NCBI RefSeq assembly: GCF_027359355.1
Contig: NZ_CP114777.1
Coordinates: forward strand, 310,001-374,000
DNA length: 64,000 nucleotides
Origin: Prochlorococcus marinus str. MIT 1214
GTDB lineage: Bacteria; Cyanobacteriota; Cyanobacteriia; PCC-6307; Cyanobiaceae
Direction of reading: 5' to 3'
The notes under the pieces are model-generated. The model had not been told where the DNA came from and ran no database searches. It saw only the letters and a list, made by a program, of their open reading frames with translations. The translations under genes were made by a program, and so were the position numbers. This document shows positions 10,496 through 20,982 of this stretch, in pieces; position 1 is the first letter of the stretch, and each line of letters opens with the position of its first letter.

Positions 10496-11424
10496 TAAAT
10501 CGTAATAAAGATTCCAAAAATAATAATTATCGGATACTTACGGAGCAGATTAATTTAACATCTAATGAATTGGATATTAAATCGACTAATGAAATTGTAA
10601 ATATTTTTTCTGAAGCTGATAAAGAACCTCAAAAGGCTGTGGAGAACGCTATTCCAGAGATAGTTAATGCTATTGATGAAATTACAGTAAGACTTAAATC
10701 AAATGGTAGATTGTTTTATATTGGCACGGGTACTTCAGGAAGATTAGGTGTTTTAGATGCCTCAGAATGCCCTCCAACTTTTTGCACGAATCCAGATATG
10801 GTTCAGGGCATAATTGCTGGAGGCATCCCATCATTAACAAAAAGTTCTGAATCTCTAGAGGATTTATCTGAGATTTCTGTTGCTGATCTTAAAGATAGAA
10901 ATTTTACAAATAGAGACGCATTAATAGGTATAACAGCAAGTGGTCGAACTCCATATGTACTAGGAGCATTAAACTATTCAAAAAATATAGATGCACTAAC
11001 TATTTCTATTTCATCTGTTCCAGAATGTGATTCAACGTTAAATAATGATATCGATATTAGGCTGATTACAGGACCAGAGATTCTTGCAGGCTCCACAAGA
11101 TTAAAAGCTGGCACAGCTACAAAGATGGCGTTAAATATAATTTCTACTTCTGTGATGATTAAATTAGGAAAGGTTTATTGCAATAGAATGATCGATTTAT
11201 CAGTAAACAACGATAAATTAATGGATAGAGCAATTGGTATTTTATGTGATATCGGTTCAGTTGATAAAGAATCTGCTTTTCAACTTTTAAAGAAGACAAA
11301 TGGATCCGTAAAATTATCTTTATTAATTGCTTTGTCTGGGATGGATGTTATTGAGGCTAAGCAATTACTCAATGATTCAAACGGGAATTTAAGAACCGCA
11401 CTAATTACTATTAAAAGTTATTGA
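10492..11424 (+). CDS. murQ: N-acetylmuramic acid 6-phosphate etherase MurQ
   Basis: 310 residues. The SIS sugar-phosphate isomerase-like domain contains GTGTSGRLGVLDASE (residues 78-92) and the ITASGRTPYVLGAL phosphate-binding loop, with GSTRLKAGTATKMALN nearby; these are diagnostic of MurQ. The enzyme cleaves the lactyl ether of MurNAc-6-phosphate to GlcNAc-6-phosphate and D-lactate during recycling of cell-wall sugars. A small helical UBA-like C-terminal segment follows, as is usual. No anmK or MurNAc transporter gene is nearby, so the source of its substrate is not evident from this window. Confidence 0.93.
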   Translation: MINRNKDSKNNNYRILTEQINLTSNELDIKSTNEIVNIFSEADKEPQKAVENAIPEIVNAIDEITVRLKSNGRLFYIGTGTSGRLGVLDASECPPTFCTNPDMVQGIIAGGIPSLTKSSESLEDLSEISVADLKDRNFTNRDALIGITASGRTPYVLGALNYSKNIDALTISISSVPECDSTLNNDIDIRLITGPEILAGSTRLKAGTATKMALNIISTSVMIKLGKVYCNRMIDLSVNNDKLMDRAIGILCDIGSVDKESAFQLLKKTNGSVKLSLLIALSGMDVIEAKQLLNDSNGNLRTALITIKSY

Positions 11425-11514
11425 ATTAAATTTAAGTTTAATTCTTGTTATTCTGAATATACTTTATGCATTAAATTTAAAAAACAGTTATTATAAAAAA
11501 AATCAATTAGAGTT

Positions 11515-11955
11515 ATGTCTAAAGTATTGATGAACACAGATAAAGGCCAATTGACTATTGCCCTGTTTGATAATGATGCTCCCAAAACAGTTGAAAACTT
11601 TTTGAAACTTGTTAAAGAGGGTTTTTACGATGGCCTTTCATTCCATAGAGTTATTAATGGCTTTATGGCGCAAGGCGGATGTCCGAATACTAGAGAGGGA
11701 GCAAGAGGGATAGCTGGAACTGGAGGACCTGGATATTCCATTAATTGTGAAATTAATTCAAACAAGCACGTTGCTGGATCGCTTTCTATGGCGCATGCAG
11801 GAAAGGATACAGGCGGTAGCCAATTCTTTTTAGTTCATGCTCCACAACCACATTTGGATGGAGTACATACTGTCTTTGGTAAAACAGATGACATGAAAAT
11901 ACTTTTATCTATTACTAATGGTACTAAGATTATTAATATTAGCCTTATAAAATAG
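11515..11955 (+). CDS. Cyclophilin-type peptidyl-prolyl cis-trans isomerase
   Basis: 146 residues, compact single-domain cyclophilin. The active-site elements are present: [13 protein letters not shown] (catalytic Arg and hydrophobic pocket), [16 protein letters not shown], and HTVFGK. There is no signal peptide, so it is cytosolic (PpiB-like) and accelerates proline isomerisation during folding. It ends 16 bases before the 3' end of the convergent ribBA gene. Confidence 0.93.
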   Translation: MSKVLMNTDKGQLTIALFDNDAPKTVENFLKLVKEGFYDGLSFHRVINGFMAQGGCPNTREGARGIAGTGGPGYSINCEINSNKHVAGSLSMAHAGKDTGGSQFFLVHAPQPHLDGVHTVFGKTDDMKILLSITNGTKIINISLIK

Positions 11956-11970
11956 AATTTATATTTATTA

Positions 11971-13656
11971 TTAACTCCATTCAATAGTACTGGTTTTATC
12001 TTTTAAATCCCAATCAAATAAAGGCGAATTCTCAAAATTTGAAAGTTCGCTAATTACTTTCTGTTCAATTAATATATTTTCAGATGGATGCAACAGTCTT
12101 TCATAGTTATCTGTTTTAATTATTCCAATTCTTTCTGTATTTTCCCAGTTACTTAGTTCTTTAAGAAGTGACTCAAGCAATCTTTTATCTATTAAGTTTC
12201 CTTCTAAAAATGTCTTAATATCTCTATGTCTTACATTCCATATAAATAATGGGTTTTTACATAAAGCTATTAACCTTGGAGAGTTTTGAATAGAAATATT
12301 TAAAAAATGGTTTTCTGACCATTTATTAGCTTTATCTTCAAAATGTTTTAATTCGTTATTATGAACTTTACCATCCCAATAGACAACAATGTTTTGTCTT
12401 TCATTGCTTAAATTTGATTGGGTATTATTACCAATTAAGTGGCCAAGTTTTTCTCTTTTTACTTCAAGATAAGCTGCATTATGATCTCCAGGGCAAATTA
12501 CTAATGGGACCCTAGACTCAACCTGAAGACCATATCCACCAAGACCTGCTATTTTTCTTGGATTATTGGTTAATAACTTAAGTCTGTTTATTCCTAAATC
12601 TGTCAAAATTTGTGCTCCTACTCCATAATTTCTTAGATCTGCCGGAAAGCCTAACTTCTCATTAGCTTCAACCGTATCTAATCCTCCATCTTGGAGGTTA
12701 TAGGCTTTTAATTTATTCACTAAACCTATACCTCTTCCTTCCTGCCTTAGATATACAACAACTCCTTCCCCTTCTTCAGAAATCCTTGATAAGGCTGCTT
12801 CTAATTGAGGTCTGCAATCGCACCTTAATGATCCAAATGCATCACCTGTTAGACACTCTGAGTGCATTCTTACTAATACCGGCTCTTTTAAATTTTCAAG
12901 ATCTCCTTTTATTATCGCGACATGTTCTGAACCATCCAATTCGTTCTTATAACCTATTGCCTTGAAATCACCAAACAGGCTGGGTAAATTTGCAATTGCT
13001 TGTCTGTAGACAAATCTCTCATTTTCAAGTCTGTAATGAATTAAATCTGCAATACTTATCAACTTTAATTTTCTTTCCTTCGCATATTTTTTTAATTCCG
13101 GCAGTCTTGCCATTGATCCATCTTGATTTTGGATTTCACAGATAACCCCTGCTGGAGATAGACCCGCTAACAAAGATAAATCTACTGCTGCTTCGGTATG
13201 TCCAGCTCTTTTTAATACACCACCTATTTTTGCTCTTAAGGGAAAAATATGACCCGGTCTTCTCAAATCTATTGGTTTTGTTTGACTATTAAGAGCAACT
13301 TGAATTGTTTTAGCTCTATCTTCAGCAGAAATACCAGTAGATACTCCAAATTCTGGACCTGCATCGATGCTTACCGTGAAGGCTGTTTGGTTTGAATCGG
13401 TATTTCTGTCGACCATTAAAGGTAGATCTAACTGATCTAATCGATCTCCTTGCATCGCTAGACATATCAAACCTCTAGCCTCAGTGGCCATGAAATTTAT
13501 TTGTTGAGGAGTCGCAAATTGAGCAGCACAGATTAAATCTCCTTCGTTTTCTCTCTTTTCATCATCAACTACAACAACACATTCACCGTTTCTAATAGCA
13601 GCAAGAGCATCCGCTATATCATCAAATTCAATTTCATAACAATCTTCTGATTTCAA
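11971..13656 (-). CDS. ribBA: Bifunctional riboflavin synthesis protein RibBA
   Basis: 561 residues in three parts. Residues 1-210 are 3,4-dihydroxy-2-butanone-4-phosphate synthase ([16 protein letters not shown], then [10 protein letters not shown] and [15 protein letters not shown]). Residues about 215-410 are GTP cyclohydrolase II, with zinc ligands in [17 protein letters not shown] and the [10 protein letters not shown] loop. The last 150 residues form an extra domain of no known function that is common in cyanobacterial RibBA. The protein supplies both precursors of riboflavin, hence FMN and FAD. The gene is divergent from argC with an 87-base gap. Confidence 0.95.
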   Translation of the reverse strand: MKSEDCYEIEFDDIADALAAIRNGECVVVVDDEKRENEGDLICAAQFATPQQINFMATEARGLICLAMQGDRLDQLDLPLMVDRNTDSNQTAFTVSIDAGPEFGVSTGISAEDRAKTIQVALNSQTKPIDLRRPGHIFPLRAKIGGVLKRAGHTEAAVDLSLLAGLSPAGVICEIQNQDGSMARLPELKKYAKERKLKLISIADLIHYRLENERFVYRQAIANLPSLFGDFKAIGYKNELDGSEHVAIIKGDLENLKEPVLVRMHSECLTGDAFGSLRCDCRPQLEAALSRISEEGEGVVVYLRQEGRGIGLVNKLKAYNLQDGGLDTVEANEKLGFPADLRNYGVGAQILTDLGINRLKLLTNNPRKIAGLGGYGLQVESRVPLVICPGDHNAAYLEVKREKLGHLIGNNTQSNLSNERQNIVVYWDGKVHNNELKHFEDKANKWSENHFLNISIQNSPRLIALCKNPLFIWNVRHRDIKTFLEGNLIDKRLLESLLKELSNWENTERIGIIKTDNYERLLHPSENILIEQKVISELSNFENSPLFDWDLKDKTSTIEWS

Positions 13657-13743
13657 CTTATTCCTCGTGTTTGTGGTGAAATGGTTCTTTGCTACTTATT
13701 CTCAAATGAATATCTCATCATTCTACGAAATAACCTTGATGTT

Positions 13744-14823
13744 ATGGCAATTAGTACATTGAAAGCTGGGAAGATCGCAATTATTGGAGCATCTGGATAT
13801 GGAGGACTTCAACTCGTAAAGTTAATCAATGAGCATCCAATCTTTGAGATTTCTACTCTAAATGGAGAGCGATCAGTAGGTAAAAGCTGGAATGCAATAA
13901 ACCCTTTTTTGAAACTCCTGAGTGACAAACAGATAACAAAAAGCAATATTGATGAAATTTCTCAAGATTCGGATTATGCAATATTGAGTCTGCCAAACGG
14001 TTTATCATCGCAACTAACCCCTTTATTATTAGAAAAAGGTATTAAAGTACTTGATTTATCAGCAGATTATAGATTTAAGTCATTAGACAAATGGAAGGAA
14101 GTATATTCCAAAGAGGCTGCAAAATTTCAAAGATATGACTACGAATTATGTGAAGAGGCTATTTATGGCTTTTCAGAGGAATTTAGTAGTGAAATCTCAA
14201 AGTCTAGATTAATTGCTTGTCCAGGTTGCTACCCAACCTCATCTCTTAGTGTACTTATTCCATTTTTAAAACAAGGATTAATAGATAGTGAAGGAATTAT
14301 CATTGATGCCAAATCTGGTACATCCGGAGGAGGGAGAAATCCCACTGAACAACTTTTACTGTCTGAGTGCTCTGAATCTATTAAGCCTTATGGCGTTATT
14401 GGGCATAGGCATACGGCTGAGATAGAAACGATTGCTAGTTACTTTGCTGGTCATGAAGTGAATTTGCAATTTACGCCTCATTTAGTGCCAATGGTTAGAG
14501 GGATTTTATCGACAGTTTATGCTCGTTTAAGAGATCCTGGATTAACAGCAGAAGACTGCAAAGTTGTAATTGAAGCTTTTTATAAAAATCAACCATTTAT
14601 TGATATTTTGCCTGTAGGAACTTATCCAGCAACTAAATGGGTTAAAAATACAAATAAAGTTATGATTTCAGTTGAAGTTGATAAACGTAATGGAAGAATA
14701 GTTCTAATGAGTGTGATTGATAATCTTATAAAAGGTCAAGCAGGACAGGCTATACAAAATTTAAATATTATGCACGGACTTGAATCAGATATTGGTCTTC
14801 CTAAGATTACTTATTATCCATAA
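13744..14823 (+). CDS. argC: N-acetyl-gamma-glutamyl-phosphate reductase ArgC
   Basis: 359 residues from the ATG at 13744. An in-frame ATG at 13681 would add 21 residues of hydrophobic, non-conserved sequence and lies only 25 bases from the ribBA start, so the shorter form is preferred. The NAD(P)-binding loop is GASGYGG (residues 15-21). The catalytic cysteine is in ACPGCYPTS (Cys162), and GHRHTAEIE provides the family histidine motif. The enzyme carries out the third step of arginine synthesis in the cytosol. Its 3' end overlaps the convergent purN gene by 17 bases. Confidence 0.94.
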   Translation: MAISTLKAGKIAIIGASGYGGLQLVKLINEHPIFEISTLNGERSVGKSWNAINPFLKLLSDKQITKSNIDEISQDSDYAILSLPNGLSSQLTPLLLEKGIKVLDLSADYRFKSLDKWKEVYSKEAAKFQRYDYELCEEAIYGFSEEFSSEISKSRLIACPGCYPTSSLSVLIPFLKQGLIDSEGIIIDAKSGTSGGGRNPTEQLLLSECSESIKPYGVIGHRHTAEIETIASYFAGHEVNLQFTPHLVPMVRGILSTVYARLRDPGLTAEDCKVVIEAFYKNQPFIDILPVGTYPATKWVKNTNKVMISVEVDKRNGRIVLMSVIDNLIKGQAGQAIQNLNIMHGLESDIGLPKITYYP

Positions 14824-15508
14824 AGCTAGTTCTTATATTCTTTGCTACTTTTGCTATCGCTAAAGGTAATATTATATGTTCCATGCTTTGAATCCTTTTT
14901 TTTAATTTCTCTTTACTTTCCTGTTCTTTAAGAGGTACTGCAGCTTGAATAATTATTGAGCCAGAATCAACTTCTTTTTGCACATAGTGAACTGTACATC
15001 CAGTAATAGTTACCTTCTTTTCTATTGCCTGTTGTATTGCGTCAACCCCTTTAAAAGATGGTAAAAGTGATGGATGAATATTAATTATTCGGTTTTTAAA
15101 ACTATTAATTATTTCTTCACCCACAATTCTCATCCATCCAGCCATAACAACTAATTCTACAGATAAATCCTCAAGTTTTTTCTTTACCAACATGTCGTGT
15201 TCATATCTCGAATTACAATCTCTATGATCAATAATTGCATAAGGTATTTTGTATTTGAGTGCTTTGTTTATTGCTAAGCATTTAGGATTATTGACAATTA
15301 ATATTGAAATTTCCGCATTAAGTTGCTTGTTTTCTATGGATTTAACTATGTACTCAAAATTAGATCCATTACCTGAGGCAAGGATACCTAATCTTATTTT
15401 TGGCGAAAATAGAGAGGTTTCTGAATCTAATGGACTAATTAGGCTCTGTTCATTTAAATCATAAGATAAATTGTTCTCCATATATTCTTTATTATCTTGT
15501 TTCATCAA
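14807..15508 (-). CDS. purN: Phosphoribosylglycinamide formyltransferase PurN
   Basis: 233 residues. The core starts near residue 37 with IRLGILASGNGSNFEYI (GAR-binding loop). It continues with the NIHPSLLPSFKG motif carrying the catalytic Asn and His, then GCTVHYV and DSGSII with the catalytic Asp. The enzyme transfers a formyl group from 10-formyl-THF in purine synthesis. The first 36 residues are a polar, probably disordered extension; a Met at position 10 gives an alternative start. The last 17 bases overlap the convergent argC. Confidence 0.92.
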   Translation of the reverse strand: MMKQDNKEYMENNLSYDLNEQSLISPLDSETSLFSPKIRLGILASGNGSNFEYIVKSIENKQLNAEISILIVNNPKCLAINKALKYKIPYAIIDHRDCNSRYEHDMLVKKKLEDLSVELVVMAGWMRIVGEEIINSFKNRIINIHPSLLPSFKGVDAIQQAIEKKVTITGCTVHYVQKEVDSGSIIIQAAVPLKEQESKEKLKKRIQSMEHIILPLAIAKVAKNIRTSFMDNK

Positions 15509-15732
15509 ATAAGAATTATTTACAACTAAATATATGACCTTTAGGAGAAATTACAATATATAAATATAAAGACATATTTAACAGTAATGAAAGTTAAATC
15601 AATATTTAGATATCGTCAACGTTGCAAGAAAATTACTATCTAGTTTATTTACATCCCTATTTGTCAATTACTAAACATTCGCCATTTGAAACCATTCTTG
15701 CCTAATATAAATTAAATCAATTTGTTTAACGG

Positions 15733-15780
15733 TTCTCTTTTGAGAATACCTGCTAACAGAACTCATTAAGGAGTATTCTC
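15733..15780 (+). promoter_or_regulatory. Mutually exclusive hairpins in the pgi leader
   Basis: Directly upstream of the pgi ATG (15790), the segment GAGAATAC (15742-15749) can pair locally with the upstream TTCTC (15733-15737, TTTT loop). Alternatively it pairs perfectly over 8 bases with the downstream GTATTCTC (15773-15780). The likely Shine-Dalgarno AAGGAG (15768-15773) abuts the second stem, and a small ACTC/GAGT hairpin could also cover it. The alternatives are seen in the sequence; a regulatory role is inferred. Confidence 0.4.
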
Positions 15781-15789
15781 TTATCAATA

Positions 15790-17388
15790 ATGGCAATAAC
15801 TGACATCTTCCAGATGAATAACAACGATAAATGGATAAGGTACTGTGACCTTTTATTTAGCGATGATTTATTAGGTTTTTGGTTAGACATAAGCAGAATG
15901 GATGTCGAGAAGAGCGATTTTGAAAAATTTAAGGACATTTATTCCAAAGCTTTTGATTCTGTAGAAAGTCTAGAGAATGGTTCGATTGCCAATATTGATG
16001 AAGGTAGACAAGTTGGTCATTACTGGCTTCGAAATCCGCAGATTGCTCCAACTCAGGAAATGTCAGATTCTATTTCCCATGAAATTCAAGCTATATCAAA
16101 GTTTGGGGCATCAATATTAAATGGTGAGATAACTAACAGCGATGGACAAAATTATACAGATGTTTTTTGGATAGGTATAGGTGGTAGTGGTTTAGGTCCT
16201 TTACTTATTAAAGAGTCATTTAAGAGAGAGTCAATTGGATTGAATCTACATTTTCTTGATAATGTTGACCCTGAGGGGATTTTCCACAAATTAAATTCAA
16301 TTCTTCCTAATATTGAATCAACTTTGTTTGTAGTTGTTAGTAAATCTGGGGGTACTCCCGAACCTTTAATTGGAATGGAGCAAGCTATGAAGTTTGTTTC
16401 TGATAACAACCAGAACTGGTCATCTCGGGCAATAGCAATTACATCAAAAGGTAGTAAGTTGGATCTTTTAGCAGTTAATGAAAATTGGTTAGATGTTTTT
16501 GATTTACCTGATTGGGTTGGCGGAAGGACAAGTATTACCGGAGCTGTTGGATTATTACCTGCTGTCCTTATAGGCGCTGACATAAACAAGTTTTTAGATG
16601 GTGCGTCCAAAATGGATGCACTAACTAGAGTAAAAGACATTAAAAATAATCCAGCAGCACTTTTATCCTTAGCTTGGTTCAAATCCGGAGATGGAAAAGG
16701 GTTAAGAGATATGGTGGTACTTCCCTATAGAGACAGATTAGAAGTTTTCAGTAGATATCTTCAACAACTTGTTATGGAATCTTTAGGCAAGAAGTTTGAC
16801 AGAGATGGAAATCAAGTTAATCAAGGTATTGCAGTTTATGGAAATAAAGGTTCTACTGATCAGCATGCATATGTTCAGCAATTAAGAGATGGTGTTGATA
16901 ATTTCTTTGTGAATTTCATTGAAATTCTTCACGATCCTTCAGAGATAGTTGAAGTTAAAAATAAAAGACCAGGAGACTATTTATCAGGATTTCTTCAAGG
17001 AACTCGTTCAGCATTGACTGAAGGAGGAAGACAGAATCTTACTATTACATTTAAATCATTTGATGAATCTAGTCTTGGAGCTTTAATTGCATTATTTGAA
17101 CGAGCAGTAAGTTTATATTCAGAATTGATCAATGTTAATGCTTACAATCAACCTGGAGTTGAAGCGGGGAAAAAAGCCGCAACAAATATAATTAATCTTC
17201 AAAAAGAAATTGAAGATCTTTTGGATGATGGTAAGGAAAGAACATTAAATGAAATCAATAATGCTTTGTCTTCTGATTCAACTGAGTCGATTTATTTAAT
17301 TCTTAGAAAACTTTCAGAAAATTCTGATCATTATTCAATGAGTGGTAATCAATCAAATCCAGATAAACTAATTATTTCAAAAAATTAA
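15790..17388 (+). CDS. pgi: Glucose-6-phosphate isomerase
   Basis: 532 residues. The family motifs are [24 protein letters not shown] (sugar-phosphate site), [12 protein letters not shown] and [16 protein letters not shown], the last carrying the catalytic His. The enzyme interconverts glucose-6-phosphate and fructose-6-phosphate, linking the Calvin cycle, glycogen synthesis and the oxidative pentose pathway. The start at 15790 is preceded by AAGGAG at good spacing. The leader contains alternative hairpins (separate entry). It converges with leuS, with only 3 bases between stop codons. Confidence 0.95.
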   Translation: MAITDIFQMNNNDKWIRYCDLLFSDDLLGFWLDISRMDVEKSDFEKFKDIYSKAFDSVESLENGSIANIDEGRQVGHYWLRNPQIAPTQEMSDSISHEIQAISKFGASILNGEITNSDGQNYTDVFWIGIGGSGLGPLLIKESFKRESIGLNLHFLDNVDPEGIFHKLNSILPNIESTLFVVVSKSGGTPEPLIGMEQAMKFVSDNNQNWSSRAIAITSKGSKLDLLAVNENWLDVFDLPDWVGGRTSITGAVGLLPAVLIGADINKFLDGASKMDALTRVKDIKNNPAALLSLAWFKSGDGKGLRDMVVLPYRDRLEVFSRYLQQLVMESLGKKFDRDGNQVNQGIAVYGNKGSTDQHAYVQQLRDGVDNFFVNFIEILHDPSEIVEVKNKRPGDYLSGFLQGTRSALTEGGRQNLTITFKSFDESSLGALIALFERAVSLYSELINVNAYNQPGVEAGKKAATNIINLQKEIEDLLDDGKERTLNEINNALSSDSTESIYLILRKLSENSDHYSMSGNQSNPDKLIISKN

Positions 17389-17391
17389 AAT

Positions 17392-19980
17392 CTAAATAAC
17401 TATATTTACTAATTTATTTGGAACAACAATTATTCGTTTTGGCTTTTTCCCAGCTATCCATTTTACAGCTGCCTCACTTTTAATTGCTATATCCTCTAAT
17501 TCGTCTTTAGATAGATTTTTACTAGCATCGATTGATCCTCTAACTTTTCCATTTATTTGAATCATAAGCTTAAAGATATCTTGTTCAATTGCAGTTGGGT
17601 CATATTTTGGCCACAACTGAAGATGAATACTTTCTTTCTTTCCGATAGCCTTCCATAGCTCCTCTGCAATATGAGGTGAGAATGGAGATGTTATTTTGAT
17701 TAATAATGAAATAACTTGATTTAATGTTTCATCACTACAGTAATTTACTATTGAACTTAGCCCATTTACAGCTTTCATAAGTTCAGATATTGCTGTATTA
17801 AATTGAAGATTATCTAGATCATCACTAATTTCTTTGATTGCAATATTTATGAGACGTAATGCTTCATCGTCTTTTAACTTTTCTTTATCAATTTTTAATC
17901 TTGAATTACTCTTAGTTAGTTTTAAAGTATTAATAACAAATTTCCATAGTCTTTGTATAAATCGATATTGACCTTCAACATCTGAGTCATCCCATTCTAA
18001 ATCTTTTTCTGGAGGTGCTTTAAAAAGTATAAACATTCTCGCTGTATCTGCTCCATATTTATCTATAACTAATGATGGGTCTACTCCATTATATTTTGAC
18101 TTTGACATCTTTTCATAGATGATATCGATTCTCTCTCCAGTAATTGGATCTTTTGGATCATTAATATCACTAATTTGATCTTTTGAAAAATATTTATTGG
18201 TATTTGGATTTTTATAGGTTACAGCTTGAACCATACCCTGAGTTAATAGTTTCTTAAAAGGTTCATCGATATTTATTAATCCACAACTCTTTAGGGCCTT
18301 GGTTAAAAATCTTGAATATAGTAAATGTAAGATTGCGTGCTCAATACCACCAACGTATTGTTTAACAGGAAGCCATTTATCAATTTCACTTTTTATAAAT
18401 GGAATTTCACTATTTTTTGGGTTTATGTATCTTAAAAAGTACCAAGATGAACACATAAAAGTATCCATTGTGTCTGTTTCTCTTGTTGCTTCAATTCCAC
18501 ATTTAGGACAGCAAGTATTTATCCATTCTGTATTTGTAGTTAAAGGTGACTTTCCTTTTCCAGTTAATTTAATATCAACAGGTAGAGAAACTGGAAGATC
18601 TTTGTCTGGGACTCTTACTTGACCACACTTCTTACAATTAATAATCGGAATTGGGCAGCCCCAATATCTTTGTCTAGATATAAGCCAATCCCTTAATTTA
18701 TATGTGATTCTTTGTTTTGCCCAATTAGCATTGGAACCTAATTCAAGTATCTTTTTTTTTGCAATATCAGAATCAATTCCATTGAATGTATCAGAATTGA
18801 TCATGATTCCCTTATCTACATACTCAGAATTTAAATAACTATTATCTTCATCATTTTTGGGTTTTATTACATAATTAATTGGTAAATTATATGATTTGGC
18901 AAATTGATAATCTCTACTATCATGTGCTGGAACTCCCATGACTGCTCCAGTTCCATATTCCATTATGACATAATCGCCAATCCAAATAGGTATCTCTTTA
19001 TTATTTGCTGGATTTACTGCATTTACTCCTAAATACATTCCATTTTTTTTTCTACTATCTGAATTACGTTCTAAATCACTTAGCTTTTCTTGAGTTCTTC
19101 TAAATTCTTTTAATTTATCAATATCCTTATTATTTATTAATTGATCAATTAATGGATGATCTGATGCTAGTACAAGATAACTTACTCCATAGACTGTATC
19201 GATTCTTGTAGTGAAAGCGGTTATTTTCTGATTATAATTTTTTAAATCAAATGTAATTTCTGCACCGATAGATTTACCAATCCAATTTTTTTGCATAACC
19301 CTTACTCGATCTGGCCAGTCTTTAAGCTTATCTAAATCCTTATTTAGATCTTCGGCGAAACTAGTTATTCGTAGAAACCACTGGTTTAATTCTTTTTTCT
19401 CAACTTTTGCTCCAGATCTCCAAGATTTACCATCAGCATCAACTTGTTCATTAGCGAGAACAGTTTGGTCAATTGGGTCCCAATTCACTGTTGCTTTTTT
19501 TTGATAGGCTAGATTATTTTTATGTAATTGATTAAATATATATTGAGTCCATTTATAATAATCTTCTTTGCAAGTGGTAACTTCTTTAGACCAATCTATT
19601 GATAATCCAAGTCGATCTAATTGATCTTTCATTTGTGTAATATTTTTATCTGTCCATGTAGATGGACTTGTTTCTCTCTCTATTGCTGCATTTTCAGCTG
19701 GTAAACCGAATGCATCCCATCCCATTGGATGAAGAACGTTATAACCTTGCATTTTTTTATATCTAGCCAGTACGTCTGTGATCACATAATTCCTAACGTG
19801 CCCCATATGTAAAGAACCGGAAGGGTATGGGAACATTGACAAGGCGTAAAAAGTATTTTCTTTGCTTACCTCAGTATTTGTTCTATATAGCCTTTGATTA
19901 GCCCACTCTTGTTGCCAATAAGCTTCTATTTCACGAGGCTCGTAATTCTGGTCAATAATCTCTGAAGTAGTATTATTCAA
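17392..19980 (-). CDS. leuS: Leucyl-tRNA synthetase
   Basis: 862 residues, full length for a bacterial LeuRS. The class I signature HMGH is at residues 58-61 within SMFPYPSGSLHMGHVRNY. The editing (CP1) domain has GTGAVMGVPAHDSRDYQFA, which contains the conserved Asp that binds mischarged amino acids. A zinc-type insertion with paired CxxC motifs (NCKKCGQV and CCPKCG) follows, and the second signature is KMSKSKYNGVDP. A C-terminal anticodon-binding domain ends the protein. It charges tRNA-Leu. Confidence 0.97.
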   Translation of the reverse strand: MNNTTSEIIDQNYEPREIEAYWQQEWANQRLYRTNTEVSKENTFYALSMFPYPSGSLHMGHVRNYVITDVLARYKKMQGYNVLHPMGWDAFGLPAENAAIERETSPSTWTDKNITQMKDQLDRLGLSIDWSKEVTTCKEDYYKWTQYIFNQLHKNNLAYQKKATVNWDPIDQTVLANEQVDADGKSWRSGAKVEKKELNQWFLRITSFAEDLNKDLDKLKDWPDRVRVMQKNWIGKSIGAEITFDLKNYNQKITAFTTRIDTVYGVSYLVLASDHPLIDQLINNKDIDKLKEFRRTQEKLSDLERNSDSRKKNGMYLGVNAVNPANNKEIPIWIGDYVIMEYGTGAVMGVPAHDSRDYQFAKSYNLPINYVIKPKNDEDNSYLNSEYVDKGIMINSDTFNGIDSDIAKKKILELGSNANWAKQRITYKLRDWLISRQRYWGCPIPIINCKKCGQVRVPDKDLPVSLPVDIKLTGKGKSPLTTNTEWINTCCPKCGIEATRETDTMDTFMCSSWYFLRYINPKNSEIPFIKSEIDKWLPVKQYVGGIEHAILHLLYSRFLTKALKSCGLINIDEPFKKLLTQGMVQAVTYKNPNTNKYFSKDQISDINDPKDPITGERIDIIYEKMSKSKYNGVDPSLVIDKYGADTARMFILFKAPPEKDLEWDDSDVEGQYRFIQRLWKFVINTLKLTKSNSRLKIDKEKLKDDEALRLINIAIKEISDDLDNLQFNTAISELMKAVNGLSSIVNYCSDETLNQVISLLIKITSPFSPHIAEELWKAIGKKESIHLQLWPKYDPTAIEQDIFKLMIQINGKVRGSIDASKNLSKDELEDIAIKSEAAVKWIAGKKPKRIIVVPNKLVNIVI

Positions 19981-20115
19981 GGAAGATCTCCTTCAGTAGT
20001 TGTTTTGCCAATCAAATAATGTTCTCATAAATTGATGCCCAATATGCAAATAGTTCTGAAATTACTACCAAGAACGCTTAATTTCCTAAAAACTTAGTTA
20101 AACAAACTTTAAATC

Positions 20116-20970
20116 ATGAAAAATAATTTCTCAAAATATCATGGACTTGGTAATGATTTTATTATATTTGATGCTCGTGATAATAACTTAGACAACTTAT
20201 TTACTGAAAATAAAGATAACTTTATTGAACATCTATGTAATAGAAATTTTGGCATCGGAGCTGATGGAATTATTCTTATATTAGAGTCCAATGATAAATG
20301 TTTTGTGAGAATGAAGATATTTAATTCTGATGGCTCTGAACCAGAAATGTGTGGCAATGGTATAAGATGCTTGATTGCTTATCTAAATGACAATAAGGAA
20401 ATTAAAAATTCTTCTGCGATACCAATTGAAACTAAAGCTGGTCTGATTCATACCTCTATTCAAGATAATCAAAATATTAAAGTAAATATGGGAGAACCTA
20501 TCCTTTCTCCTCAAGATATACCTACAAAATTGTTAATGAATAATTTAACAGTTCCTAATGGAAAGATTAAAATAAATGATCAAATATTAAATATTTATGC
20601 TGTTAGTATGGGGAATCCACATATGATCGTATTTGTTAATAAAATTGACAATATACCCTTTAAAGCTTGGGGAAGATCACTTGAAAAACACAATACATTT
20701 CCCAACAATACAAATGTTCACTTTGTTGAATTAATTGATAAATCAAATATTAAAGTTAAAGTATGGGAAAGAGGTTGCGGGCCAACCTTAGCTTGTGGTA
20801 CAGGAGCTTGCGCGTGTGTGGTCATAACATCTAAGCTAGGTAAAACATTAAATAAGGCTAATGTTTATTTACCCGGCGGCAAATTAGAAATTGAATGGCC
20901 CAATCAAGCGGGTCCAGTTTTAATGCAGGGCCCTGCATTAAAAGTATTTAGTGGAGAGATAGATATTTAA
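20116..20970 (+). CDS. dapF: Diaminopimelate epimerase
   Basis: 284 residues, with the two pseudo-symmetric halves of the family. The catalytic cysteines are Cys79 (SDGSEPEMCGNGIRC) and Cys227 (GPTLACGTGACAC). It converts LL- to meso-diaminopimelate, used for lysine and for the peptidoglycan cross-link. It starts a run of four same-strand genes (dapF, cysteine desulfurase, DUF1995, dacB) with gaps of 4-12 bases, which suggests one operon with two wall-related members. Confidence 0.95.
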   Translation: MKNNFSKYHGLGNDFIIFDARDNNLDNLFTENKDNFIEHLCNRNFGIGADGIILILESNDKCFVRMKIFNSDGSEPEMCGNGIRCLIAYLNDNKEIKNSSAIPIETKAGLIHTSIQDNQNIKVNMGEPILSPQDIPTKLLMNNLTVPNGKIKINDQILNIYAVSMGNPHMIVFVNKIDNIPFKAWGRSLEKHNTFPNNTNVHFVELIDKSNIKVKVWERGCGPTLACGTGACACVVITSKLGKTLNKANVYLPGGKLEIEWPNQAGPVLMQGPALKVFSGEIDI

Positions 20971-20982
20971 TCACTCTTAAAA

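Noticed and set aside
13681-13743. Longer N-terminus for argC from the ATG at 13681
   Set aside because: The added residues are hydrophobic, not family-like, and would place the start 25 bases from the divergent ribBA start, leaving little room for two promoters.
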